A stretch of 64,000 nt of DNA from Halorhabdus sp. CBA1104 (GTDB taxonomy: Archaea > Halobacteriota > Halobacteria > Halobacteriales > Haloarculaceae), in NCBI RefSeq assembly GCF_009690625.1, contig NZ_CP033878.1:1674001-1738000 (forward strand). The letters run 5' to 3'. The translations under genes and the position numbers were made by a program. The notes beneath the pieces were generated by a model, which did not search any database, had not been told where the DNA came from, and saw only the letters and a list, made by a program, of their open reading frames with translations. Numbering within the stretch: the stretch's first letter is position 1; each line of letters starts with the position of its first letter. Positions 9,447-16,705 of this stretch are shown here, one piece after another.

Positions 9447-10310
9447 ATGTCACAGGAGAACACTTCACCCGACCCAGCATCGAACGACGAGCAACTCATC
9501 TCGACAGCACCCGGCCGTGGCGGCCTCGGTGAAGGGGACGACCCCACGACAGAAGAGAGTCATACCGTCATCGAGACCCGCAACCTGGACGTCCACTACG
9601 GGGAAACACAGGCGATCCAGGAGGTTTCGATGGAGATTCCGTCGAACCGAGTGACCGCGATGATCGGTCCCTCGGGCTGTGGGAAGTCGACGTTCCTGCG
9701 CTGTATCAATCGGATGAACGACCTCATCGACGCCGCCCGGATCGACGGCGAGTTGCGCTTTGAGGGCAAGAACGTCTACGACGACGACGTCGATCCCGTC
9801 GCCCTGCGCCGGAAGATCGGAATGGTCTTCCAGCATCCAAATCCCTTCCCCAAATCGATTTACGATAACGTCGCCTACGGGCTTCGGATTCAAGACGACA
9901 CTGAGAATCTCGATGAACGGGTCGAGACGGCGCTGAAACGCGCCGCACTCTGGGACGAAGTAAAGGATCAACTTGACGAGTCGGCACTTGACCTCTCGGG
10001 CGGCCAACAGCAGCGCCTCTGCATCGCCCGGGCGATCGCCGTCGACCCCGAGGTCATCCTGATGGACGAACCTGCCTCGGCGCTTGACCCGATCGCGACC
10101 TCGAAGATCGAGGACCTCATCGAGGAACTCGCCGAATCCTACACCGTCGTCATCGTCACCCACAACATGCAACAGGCCGCCCGGATATCCGATCAGACGG
10201 CCGTGTTCCTCACCGGTGGAGAACTCGTCGAGTACGACGACACCGACAAAATCTTCGAGAACCCCGAAAACCAGCGCGTCGAGGACTACATCACCGGCAA
10301 GTTCGGGTAA
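9447..10310 (+). CDS. pstB: Phosphate ABC transporter ATP-binding protein PstB
   Basis: ATPase subunit energising PstCA, 287 residues. Walker A is GPSGCGKST near residue 75, and the Q-loop lies in [20 protein letters not shown], a PstB hallmark. The ABC signature is [14 protein letters not shown] near 184, Walker B with catalytic Glu is [13 protein letters not shown], and the switch histidine is in VTHNMQQA. An acidic 40-residue N-terminal extension precedes the ABC domain, typical of halophiles. It starts two bases after the pstA stop; a GAGGCCTGAGG purine-rich stretch precedes it. Confidence 0.97.
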   Translation: MSQENTSPDPASNDEQLISTAPGRGGLGEGDDPTTEESHTVIETRNLDVHYGETQAIQEVSMEIPSNRVTAMIGPSGCGKSTFLRCINRMNDLIDAARIDGELRFEGKNVYDDDVDPVALRRKIGMVFQHPNPFPKSIYDNVAYGLRIQDDTENLDERVETALKRAALWDEVKDQLDESALDLSGGQQQRLCIARAIAVDPEVILMDEPASALDPIATSKIEDLIEELAESYTVVIVTHNMQQAARISDQTAVFLTGGELVEYDDTDKIFENPENQRVEDYITGKFG

Positions 10311-10369
10311 CGTTCGCCGACATTGGCCAAAGGACAACACACTTACCGGACACCCACCCACCACCAACC

Positions 10370-11050
10370 ATGCCACGCGAAGAATACCAAGAGCAACTCG
10401 AGGATTTGCGCGAGGACGTCCTCTACATGAGCGAGGTCGTCCACGATCGGCTCACACTCGGGTTGGATGCACTCGAAACGAAAGACGAAGAGCTCGCTCG
10501 AGAAGTCATCGACGGCGACGAGGAGATCAACCAGCTCTATCTCGATCTCGAACGGGAGTGTGTCAACCTGATCGCGCTCCAGCAACCCGTCGCCGGCGAT
10601 CTGCGCTTTATCGCTGCCTCCTTCAAGATCATCACCGATCTCGAGCGCGTCGCCGATCTCGCGGTCAACCTCGGCGAGTACGCCCTCGAAGCCGAACAAG
10701 ACATGTACCCCGACGTCGACGTCCAGGCGATCGGCGAGGAAGTCGTTACGATGAACGAGCAGGCGATGGACGCCTACGCGGAGGAGGACACGGATCTCTG
10801 TTATGCGATCGGCGACCGCGACGACGACGTCGACATGCTGTGTCAAGACGCCTCCGATACCGTCATGCGAAATCTCATCGAGCGGGAGATCGACGCCGAA
10901 ACCGCAGAACAGGAAGTCGAATCCCTCATGCGTGACGTCTCTCGCCTTCTGTTGACGATCCGTGACCTCGAACGCGTCGGCGACCACGCGGTCAACATCG
11001 CCGCCCGGACGCTGTACATGGTCGACAACGACGACGCGCTGATCTACTGA
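10370..11050 (+). CDS. phoU: Phosphate signalling complex protein PhoU
   Basis: A 226-residue all-helical PhoU with two three-helix repeats. ITDLERVADLAVNLGEYA near residue 85 and the repeated LLTIRDLERVGDHAVNIAAR near 190 are the E/D-x-x-x-D metal-binding signatures. It is a negative regulator of Pst transport, bridging the transporter to a regulator. It lacks the AbrB domain of the homologue at 4342-5346, so the locus has both a DNA-binding and a stand-alone PhoU. It follows pstB by 59 bases, close enough for one operon, with room for a secondary promoter. Confidence 0.95.
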   Translation: MPREEYQEQLEDLREDVLYMSEVVHDRLTLGLDALETKDEELAREVIDGDEEINQLYLDLERECVNLIALQQPVAGDLRFIAASFKIITDLERVADLAVNLGEYALEAEQDMYPDVDVQAIGEEVVTMNEQAMDAYAEEDTDLCYAIGDRDDDVDMLCQDASDTVMRNLIEREIDAETAEQEVESLMRDVSRLLLTIRDLERVGDHAVNIAARTLYMVDNDDALIY

Positions 11051-11072
11051 GACCACCTTTTTACTTCGACGG

Positions 11073-11217
11073 GTTCGCAAGCGAACGCGCTCTGCTCACG
11101 GACGCGGAGCGTCCGTTCGCATGGTCAGCGGGACCTCCGGTCCCGCTCGACTCGCAAAAAGCTGGACCAAAAACATCCGAGCGCCTGTGGCGCTCGGCGA
11201 AACGTGGCGCAAGCGCC
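11073..11217. repeat. Cluster of five short GC-rich perfect hairpins
   Basis: Between phoU and the convergent methyltransferase lie five successive stem-loops with tiny loops. GTTCGC-aa-GCGAAC is at 11073-11086. CGGACGC-gga-GCGTCCG is at 11099-11115. A 9-bp stem with tcc loop is at 11127-11147, a 9-bp stem with tgt loop at 11177-11197, and GGCGC-aa-GCGCC at 11206-11217. The stems differ in sequence, so these are not copies of one repeat. They may act as bidirectional terminator or transcript-stabilising structures. A CCTTTTTAC run just before them (11058-11064) could end the pst transcript. Confidence 0.6.
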
Positions 11218-11232
11218 GCGTATGCTCACCTA

Positions 11233-11969
11233 TTACTCATCCTTCTCCAGCATCGCGGTGTACAGCCCGTCGTCGCCCTCCCACGTCTCCGTTCGTGTCC
11301 AGCCGGTCGCTTCGAGAACGTGGTCCATCTCCGTCGGCGAGACGAGCAGATAGTCGAACCACGGCGTCGCATAGGTCTTGTAGCGCGTTCGCATCCGAAG
11401 CGCTCCGGGTAGGCGGCCCCGCTCCCGGTTGAAGGCATGATACTCGCGATGGTGTGGCTCGTCAGTGTCGTGTGGATCACGACTCTGGGCCAAAATGCGG
11501 CCACGGTCGGTCGTGACCGTCGCCAGGGCCCCAAGCACGTCCGGCGCGGTCTCGGCAGTGCCGACCAGTCCGAAATTGGTCCCGAGCATGAGCACAGTCT
11601 CGAACGTGTCGGCGGCGAACGCATCCTCAACCTCAGCGACGTCACACTGCTCGACACATTCGAGGCCACGGGCACGACTCACTTCGACTGCGCCCGGCGA
11701 GACGTCGATCCCCGTCACGTCGTGGCCCTGGCGCTGTGCGTACAGGGCGTGTCGCCCGGCCCCACAGCCAACGTCGAGAACCGACCCCTGGAGATGACCG
11801 AGTGCAGTCTGTTCGTCTGCTCCCCACTCGTCGTATTCCGAGAAGTAGGTGGCCGGGCCGGACGACGGCGCGACGAATCCATCGTCGCGTTCGATGATCT
11901 CGAAACCCTCCTCGCCCCCTCGTCGTAGTCACGAATCGCCTGTCCGTAGGCGTCTTCCGCAGCGTCCAT
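11233..11969 (-). pseudogene. SAM-dependent methyltransferase with one frameshift
   Basis: Class I SAM-dependent methyltransferase of about 245 residues if one base is restored. The first frame gives MDAAEDAYGQAIRDYDEG. The second gives GEEGFEIIERDDGFVAP, then the SAM-binding motif SVLDVGCGAGRHALYA, GHDVTGIDVSPGAVEV and the C-terminal substrate domain. The frames meet at a run of five C on the plus strand (11915-11919); six would restore one open frame. Everything on both sides is conserved, so a sequencing error or a very recent mutation is likely. The substrate is unknown. It lies 50 bases downstream of radB in the same direction. Confidence 0.75.
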
Positions 11970-12019
11970 TGTACCGGCCACAACGGGCCTGGACAAAAAT
12001 CCGCCGGGTCCGGGCGACG

Positions 12020-12703
12020 CTACGCGTCCTCGATACCGGAAAGGCCCGCGTCCGTAATCTGAAAGCGTGCGGTGTCACCCGTCGCTTTGGCGTGGTGTTT
12101 CTCCAGGGTTGCCCGGCGCTTGCCGCCCCGAAACCGATCGAGTCGGAGGACCACCGACGACCAGTGGTTGAGTGTGTGGCCACCGAGGGCACGAATTTGA
12201 TCGCTCTCGGGGTCGGAAAACACTTGATTGGTAAACGCGACCGCGAGATCGTGTTTGCGGGCCAGGCTGAGCAAGTGCGTGATCTGGCGGGCAACCGCCC
12301 GCAACGCTTCGCCGTCTTCCTGTTCGGTCCGTTCCAGGCGATAAAAGCCCGTCGCGCTATCGAGGACGATCAGGTCGACTTGCTCGCCGAACTCCTCGGC
12401 GTCACGGACGGCCTCCTGCTGTTCCTCGAAGGTGTGGGCGTCGGTGAGGATGATCCGGGAGGCAAGCTCCTCGACGTCGCCGCGGGCGTCGGCCAGTTGC
12501 TGCATGCGATCGATCGAGACACCCTCCGTGTCGAGATAGAGTGCTGACTCTCCGGCTACGGCCGTCTCGACGGCCGCCCCGAGTGCGAGGTTCGTCTTCC
12601 CCGCCGCAGGCGGGCCGTAGATCTGGGTGACGGCACCGCGTTCGAGGCCGCCGCCAAGCAGGTCGTCGACGGCCCTACAGCCAGTTGAGATCGGGTCGCT
12701 CAC
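12020..12703 (-). CDS. radB: DNA repair and recombination protein RadB
   Basis: Archaeal RecA/RadA paralogue of 227 residues, close to the normal family length, lacking the N-terminal helix-hairpin-helix domain of RadA. It acts as a recombination mediator with RadA in homologous recombination. Walker A is GPPAAGKT near residue 31, SALYLDTEG near 54 matches the RadA core, and Walker B is VDLIVLDSATGF near 108. AFTNQVFSDPE near 155 is the L2-region segment, and ALGGHTLNHWSSVVLRLD follows. First gene of a short unit that continues into the methyltransferase. Confidence 0.95.
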   Translation of the reverse strand: MSDPISTGCRAVDDLLGGGLERGAVTQIYGPPAAGKTNLALGAAVETAVAGESALYLDTEGVSIDRMQQLADARGDVEELASRIILTDAHTFEEQQEAVRDAEEFGEQVDLIVLDSATGFYRLERTEQEDGEALRAVARQITHLLSLARKHDLAVAFTNQVFSDPESDQIRALGGHTLNHWSSVVLRLDRFRGGKRRATLEKHHAKATGDTARFQITDAGLSGIEDA

Positions 12704-12807
12704 TGCCCGGACGTACTGGCGGCCCGTGCAAAAACCCCGCGGATCGCCCCCTGTCCGGTCGAGTGTCCCTGAACAAGAGCTGACTGCGTGCTACCGAAAG
12801 GGACGAA

Positions 12808-13701
12808 TCAGCGGGCCCGGTCACTGCCGGAAACGTATCGTTCGAGATCCTCACGGACAGTTTCCGCGTCATCGAGATCGGACCAGGCACAGTATATTGG
12901 CGGCCGCCACCAACCACGTCGTCGGATGACGAGCGTCGTTTCGGTCTTCTCGACGCTTACGATCCGACCCCAACGCTCCAGCCGACGGATCACAGACCTC
13001 GTCCGCTCCAGTCCAGACGGTCTAACCCGGTAGGTCCAAGGCTGCCCGAAGTTCAGCAGGGCCGAACCGGACACATAACCGATGCCGCCGAGGACTGCAA
13101 CGGCGGTGCCACCGGGGGCTGAATCAAGGAACGTGACGAGCCCGAGGGTCATCAACGCCAGGCCAGTCCCCCAAGCACCGATCTGCCACCGCCGCGGCCA
13201 CCCAGCCGCCCACTCAGATTCAATCGGCTCGTCGACAACGACTGCGTCGACATATCGTGCCCGGGACATCGCCGCCAGCAAGAGCCCGAACAAGCCACCG
13301 ACAACAGCGACGACGAACGCGGCCAGGAATGTCGTCTCGAATGGGAAGCCAACCACTCCGCCGACGGCGATGTAACCGCCCGCTGTGATGCCAGCCACCG
13401 CGACGAAGGCCCACTGGCGTAGCGATCGCCCAACCCATTCGGGTACTCCCGCCAGCCGACAGACGATGAAGGCAGACCCGATCGTGGTCACGGTGACGAG
13501 AGTAAGAAACGCGACGTACAGTGCCGCCGCGTCGTCGAGCCCTGCGTATCCCACCAGAGCGAGAGCCCCCGGAGTCACTAGCCCAGCCACGTACAGTCCA
13601 CTCGCGAGGGCGTACGTCGTGTCGACGCGTTCCGCGACTGCAACACCGGACGCGGCCGTCGGGTCCGACCGACGTGAGTCTGATCGGCCGAACTGATCCA
13701 T
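12808..13701 (-). CDS. Membrane protein of unknown function
   Basis: I do not recognise this 297-residue protein. About 25 hydrophilic residues are followed by six hydrophobic segments: near 32-55, 60-80, 92-115, 120-145, and a pair between 175 and 215. The soluble C-terminal domain of about 75 residues has alternating beta-type strands, with ETTLVIRRRGWWRPPIYCAW near residue 265, like the PH-type domains of archaeal membrane proteins. It may be a stress- or envelope-related protein. Monocistronic, upstream of radB by about 100 bases in the same direction. Confidence 0.7.
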   Translation of the reverse strand: MDQFGRSDSRRSDPTAASGVAVAERVDTTYALASGLYVAGLVTPGALALVGYAGLDDAAALYVAFLTLVTVTTIGSAFIVCRLAGVPEWVGRSLRQWAFVAVAGITAGGYIAVGGVVGFPFETTFLAAFVVAVVGGLFGLLLAAMSRARYVDAVVVDEPIESEWAAGWPRRWQIGAWGTGLALMTLGLVTFLDSAPGGTAVAVLGGIGYVSGSALLNFGQPWTYRVRPSGLERTRSVIRRLERWGRIVSVEKTETTLVIRRRGWWRPPIYCAWSDLDDAETVREDLERYVSGSDRAR

Positions 13702-13903
13702 ACGGGGCAGTAAACAGCCGAAAGACTAACATTTTTCGTACGGGGGTCGTGAGGAGTCGAATAGGTCGACGGAGAACTCACCAGGGGGCTGTCTGGGCCT
13801 GCCACAGCTGACCACCTGACGGTGTAACTAATGCTATCATGTCACACGGTACTCGTTGTCACATTTCAGATATACTTATTTTCAGCCACCCGATCGGCAG
13901 TAC

Positions 13904-14424
13904 ATGGCGGACCCGTTCGGGCAGGCACTCCTGGCTCATCACCGCGACGAGCGAGAACAGCCGCTGTTCTAGTGGACGGCGAGGCGGGCCAGGCACACCC
14001 GATCGGGGAACTGTACTTCGGTGACCCCGACCGGGAATGGCTCACGGCGACGTTCGAACCGCCGGTACTCGACGTGGGGGCAGGTGCCGGCCGGGACACG
14101 CTCGTCCTGCAGGAAACGGGCGAAACAGTCGCTATCGAGGTCAGCGAGTCGCTCGTGACGCTCCTGGGGGAACGCGGAGTCGAAGATGCCCGACAGGTGG
14201 ACATGTTCGAACTCCGCGATACGTTCGAGCGCGATCGGTTCCGGTCGGTCCTCGTGGTCGGCACGCAAGTGGGACTGGCCAGCTCGATGGCCGGCGTCCG
14301 GGAGCTCCTCGCGGACCTCGCATACGTGACGGCTGACGAGGCGACGGCGGTGCTCGACAGTTACGATCCCACTGCCGAGACGACAGCCGAATTACTCGGG
14401 TCTCAAAGAGGTTGGTGTGCCTGA
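13904..14424 (+). pseudogene. Decayed class I SAM methyltransferase, frameshifted and C-terminally truncated
   Basis: The promoter looks intact: TATACTTATT at 13871-13880, about 30 bases before ATG 13904, as expected for a leaderless gene. The reading starts MADPFGQALLAHHRDEREQP and hits TAG at 13970-13972. The family continues in another frame with VDGEAGQAHPIGELYFGD, the SAM motif VLDVGAGAGRDTLVLQ, EVSESLVTLLGERGVEDA and VVGTQVGLASSMAGVRELL. It stops at AELLGSQRGWCA, where relatives as I remember them continue for about 80 residues. Both ends of the defect argue for real decay rather than a read error. The toxin gene begins 23 bases downstream on the other strand. Confidence 0.72.
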
Positions 14425-14446
14425 AGCGCCGCGTCGTGGAAGGGGA

Positions 14447-14800
14447 TCACTCGAGTCCGAGACTCAGCGCCAGCGCATCGTCGATCTCGCTCATCGTGTC
14501 TCTGTCTAACTGCCCAAGCACCGAGTGAATCCGCTTTTCGATCGAAACGACGCGGATCTGGTCAAGTCGGATCGAGGAATCCTTCTCGAACGGCGAGTCC
14601 GTTGCCTCGACAAGCACTTCGAAGGGGTAGCCCCGATAGGTTCCCGTTGCCGGCGCGACGATTGTGGTACTCGAATTCGCGTTCCCGACATCGTTCTGGA
14701 CGACGACGGCGGGCCGCGTTTTCGTCATCTCGTGACCCTCGGCGGGATCGAGTCGAACGACGACAACATCGCCTCGTCGAACCTCGGGCGCGTCGCTCAT
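14447..14800 (-). CDS. MazF/PemK-type endoribonuclease toxin
   Basis: A 117-residue toxin of the type II MazF/PemK family, predicted to cleave mRNA. The N-terminal RRGDVVVVRLDPAEGHEMTK followed by TRPAVVVQND is the family signature, with the catalytic Arg in K-T-R-P-A-V. TTIVAPATGT and SSIRLDQIRVVS are the later core strands. The ATG at 14800 overlaps the antitoxin stop codon (shared bases 14797-14800), the usual antitoxin-first coupling. The pair sits beside a truncated methyltransferase, consistent with an accessory insertion. Toxin activity is inferred from family only. Confidence 0.88.
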   Translation of the reverse strand: MSDAPEVRRGDVVVVRLDPAEGHEMTKTRPAVVVQNDVGNANSSTTIVAPATGTYRGYPFEVLVEATDSPFEKDSSIRLDQIRVVSIEKRIHSVLGQLDRDTMSEIDDALALSLGLE

Positions 14801-15033
14801 TCGTCGATTTCTCGCCAGGCCTCTGTCGACGCTTCGTCCCACTGCTCGGCAAGGTCGTCGGCGGCGTCCGACGCCTCGCGGTACGCGGCCGCCAGTTCGT
14901 CCTCGTCAGGGCCGTCGGATTCGACATCGACGACGGCGACGGTGACCCGCTTGTTCGCGTACTCGGTTCCGAGATAGATCCGGCCCCGGTCGTCCGTCTC
15001 GTTGGTCTGGAGTTCGTCGGCGTCAACGTTCAT
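14797..15033 (-). CDS. AbrB-like antitoxin partner of the MazF-type toxin
   Basis: A 78-residue acidic protein. Residues 1-40 (TDDRGRIYLGTEYANKRVTV) look like a SpoVT/AbrB swapped-hairpin DNA-binding domain. The C-terminal half (AAYREASDAADDLAEQWD) is a helical, charged tail of the kind that wraps the toxin. Its position before the toxin with a 4-base overlap supports the antitoxin role and autoregulation of the operon. The ATG at 15033 follows an AT-rich patch, CATATTACCCACTATAACCC (15031-15050), that can serve as promoter in both directions. Confidence 0.75.
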   Translation of the reverse strand: MNVDADELQTNETDDRGRIYLGTEYANKRVTVAVVDVESDGPDEDELAAAYREASDAADDLAEQWDEASTEAWREIDE

Positions 15034-15132
15034 ATTACCCACTATAACCCACGGTCGTATGAAGGTTGCTGTATCACGCCGGGATACGACAGGTATCGAG
15101 CCTCCCAAGTACACCCGTCCCGATGGGCAACC

Positions 15133-15870
15133 GTGATCGTCGTCGCCACCGCGGACTTCGAACTGTACCACGGCGTGGTCACGGAACTGCGCGACCGCGG
15201 CGTGACGTTCACGACGATCGAGCCCGACGAGCCACTGCCCGACCGAACGGAGGCAGTCGTCGTCGGCCCCGAGGAGGCCGTCGATCCGCCAGCCGACATC
15301 GCGGTAGTCGAGGCCGCCCCCGCCGAGCCGAGGCGGGCCGTCGAGGACCTACTTGCGATCATGCGGGGGGACGCCGGCCGGGTGATCGTCGGGATCGATC
15401 CCGGCGAGAAGCCCGGGATCGCCGTCCTCGCGGGTGATGTGGTGATCGGCGCGTTTCAGGTCCCGGCCGATCAGGTGGGTGCAGTAGTTCGACGGGAAAT
15501 CGAGGGAGCGACCGACCCACTGGTTCGGATCGGCGACGGCGCGCGTCTGGTCGGCTCCCGCGTGGTCGACGACCTCGAAGACGTCCCAGTCGAAGTAGTC
15601 GACGAAACGGGGACAACGCCGTATCTCGGGACGGGAGCGCGAGGGATGGGTGACGTACTCGCGGCCGTCAACATCGCTCGCATCGAGGGCGAACGCGTCG
15701 ATTCGATCGACATCGAACCGACCGCTGGGGAACTCCAGCGGATCACGGATCGGTCCCGAGAGGCCGGTGACGATAATCGAGCGATCGACGAGCAACTGGC
15801 CCGCCGGGTCGCAAGCGGGGAGTTGGATATCGAAGAGGCCCTGGCCGAACACCGCGAGCGGACCGAGTGA
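15133..15870 (+). CDS. RNase H-fold (RuvC/YqgF-like) protein of unknown function
   Basis: A 245-residue protein, read from a GTG. Residues 1-70 form a Rossmann-like alpha/beta half (VIVVATADFELYHGVV, EAVVVGPEEAVDP). Residues 80-190 carry VIVGIDPGEKPGIAVLAG, the first-strand signature of RuvC/YqgF-type nucleases with its acidic residue. LVRIGDGARLVGS, PVEVVDETGTTPYL and GARGMGDVLAAVNIA follow, as expected for later strands and the helix carrying further acids. The C-terminal 50 residues are helical. Homologues seem confined to haloarchaea as far as I recall, with no assigned role. A nuclease or Holliday-junction role is inference from the fold motif. Confidence 0.7.
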   Translation: MIVVATADFELYHGVVTELRDRGVTFTTIEPDEPLPDRTEAVVVGPEEAVDPPADIAVVEAAPAEPRRAVEDLLAIMRGDAGRVIVGIDPGEKPGIAVLAGDVVIGAFQVPADQVGAVVRREIEGATDPLVRIGDGARLVGSRVVDDLEDVPVEVVDETGTTPYLGTGARGMGDVLAAVNIARIEGERVDSIDIEPTAGELQRITDRSREAGDDNRAIDEQLARRVASGELDIEEALAEHRERTE

Positions 15871-15952
15871 CGCGCGGCGACCATCGTCGGACGGATCGTG
15901 CACGCCAGTCGATACCGAAACCCGTTTGCCGGCTCTGTCTGGACAGTCACCT

Positions 15953-16705
15953 ATGAGCGAATCCCCCGCTATCGAGACCGACTCCCTCCGGAAAGAGTAC
16001 GGCGAGGCAATCGCCGTCCGGAGTCTGGATCTGACCGTCCCACAGGGTGCCGTCTATGGCTTTCTGGGCCCCAACGGTGCCGGCAAGACCTCGACGATCC
16101 AGATACTGACGACGCTCCAGGAACCGACATCCGGCACGGCGACCGTCGCGGGCGAGTCGATCGGCCGCCGCGAGCGCGTCACGCCACACATCGGGTATCT
16201 GCCCGAGGAACCGCCGGTCTACCCGGAACTGACCGGGCGCGAAAATCTGGAGTACGTCGCCGGATTGCGCGGCATCGAGGCCGACGAGCGTATCGAGTCA
16301 TTGCTCGACCGATTTGGACTCACTGATGGGGCCGACCGTGCCGTCTCGGGCTACTCGAAAGGGATGAAACAGAAGCTGGGGCTGATCGGCGCACTGCTCC
16401 ACGAGCCAGATGTCCTGTTCCTGGACGAACCGACCGCCGGCCTGGATCCACGCGCAGCGCGGGCGGTCAAAGACACGATCGCCGACGTCTCCGATCGCGG
16501 CGTGACAGTGTTTCTCTCGACACACATCCTGCCCGTCGTCGAGGAACTTGGCGATCAAGTCGGCGTGCTACAGGACGGCCGTCTCGTCGCCGAGGGCCCA
16601 CCGGACGAGTTGGGCGAGATGACCGGCGAAGGCGCTGATCTGGAGGACGTATTCCTGAACGTGACTCGCTCGCGATCGAGCGTCGCCGCGCCAGCCGACC
16701 AATGA
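15953..16705 (+). CDS. ABC transporter ATP-binding protein
   Basis: A 250-residue ATPase of the ABC-2/drug-exporter type. Walker A is GPNGAGKTST near residue 39, the Q-loop is in IGYLPEEPPVYPELTGRE, and the signature motif is VSGYSKGMKQKLGL near 132. Walker B is VLFLDEPTAGLDP near 155, and the switch is STHIL. The variant signature (SGYSKGMKQK) is typical of NatA/CcmA-like exporters. It forms an operon with the permease, whose ATG overlaps this stop codon (16702-16705). The substrate is unknown. Confidence 0.92.
   Translation: MSESPAIETDSLRKEYGEAIAVRSLDLTVPQGAVYGFLGPNGAGKTSTIQILTTLQEPTSGTATVAGESIGRRERVTPHIGYLPEEPPVYPELTGRENLEYVAGLRGIEADERIESLLDRFGLTDGADRAVSGYSKGMKQKLGLIGALLHEPDVLFLDEPTAGLDPRAARAVKDTIADVSDRGVTVFLSTHILPVVEELGDQVGVLQDGRLVAEGPPDELGEMTGEGADLEDVFLNVTRSRSSVAAPADQ

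Noticed and set aside
9465-10376. Long open frame antisense to pstB (303 codons)
   Set aside because: It is the complement of a conserved ABC ATPase with all motifs; such antisense frames are normal in GC-rich DNA and no family sequence is seen in it.
10343-11080. Long open frame antisense to phoU
   Set aside because: A mirror of the phoU coding sequence with low-complexity Val/Asp composition; no motif or promoter.
11915-11919. Programmed frameshifting in the methyltransferase
   Set aside because: The same kind of one-base defect occurs in unrelated genes of the window, and no slippery heptamer with downstream structure was identified.
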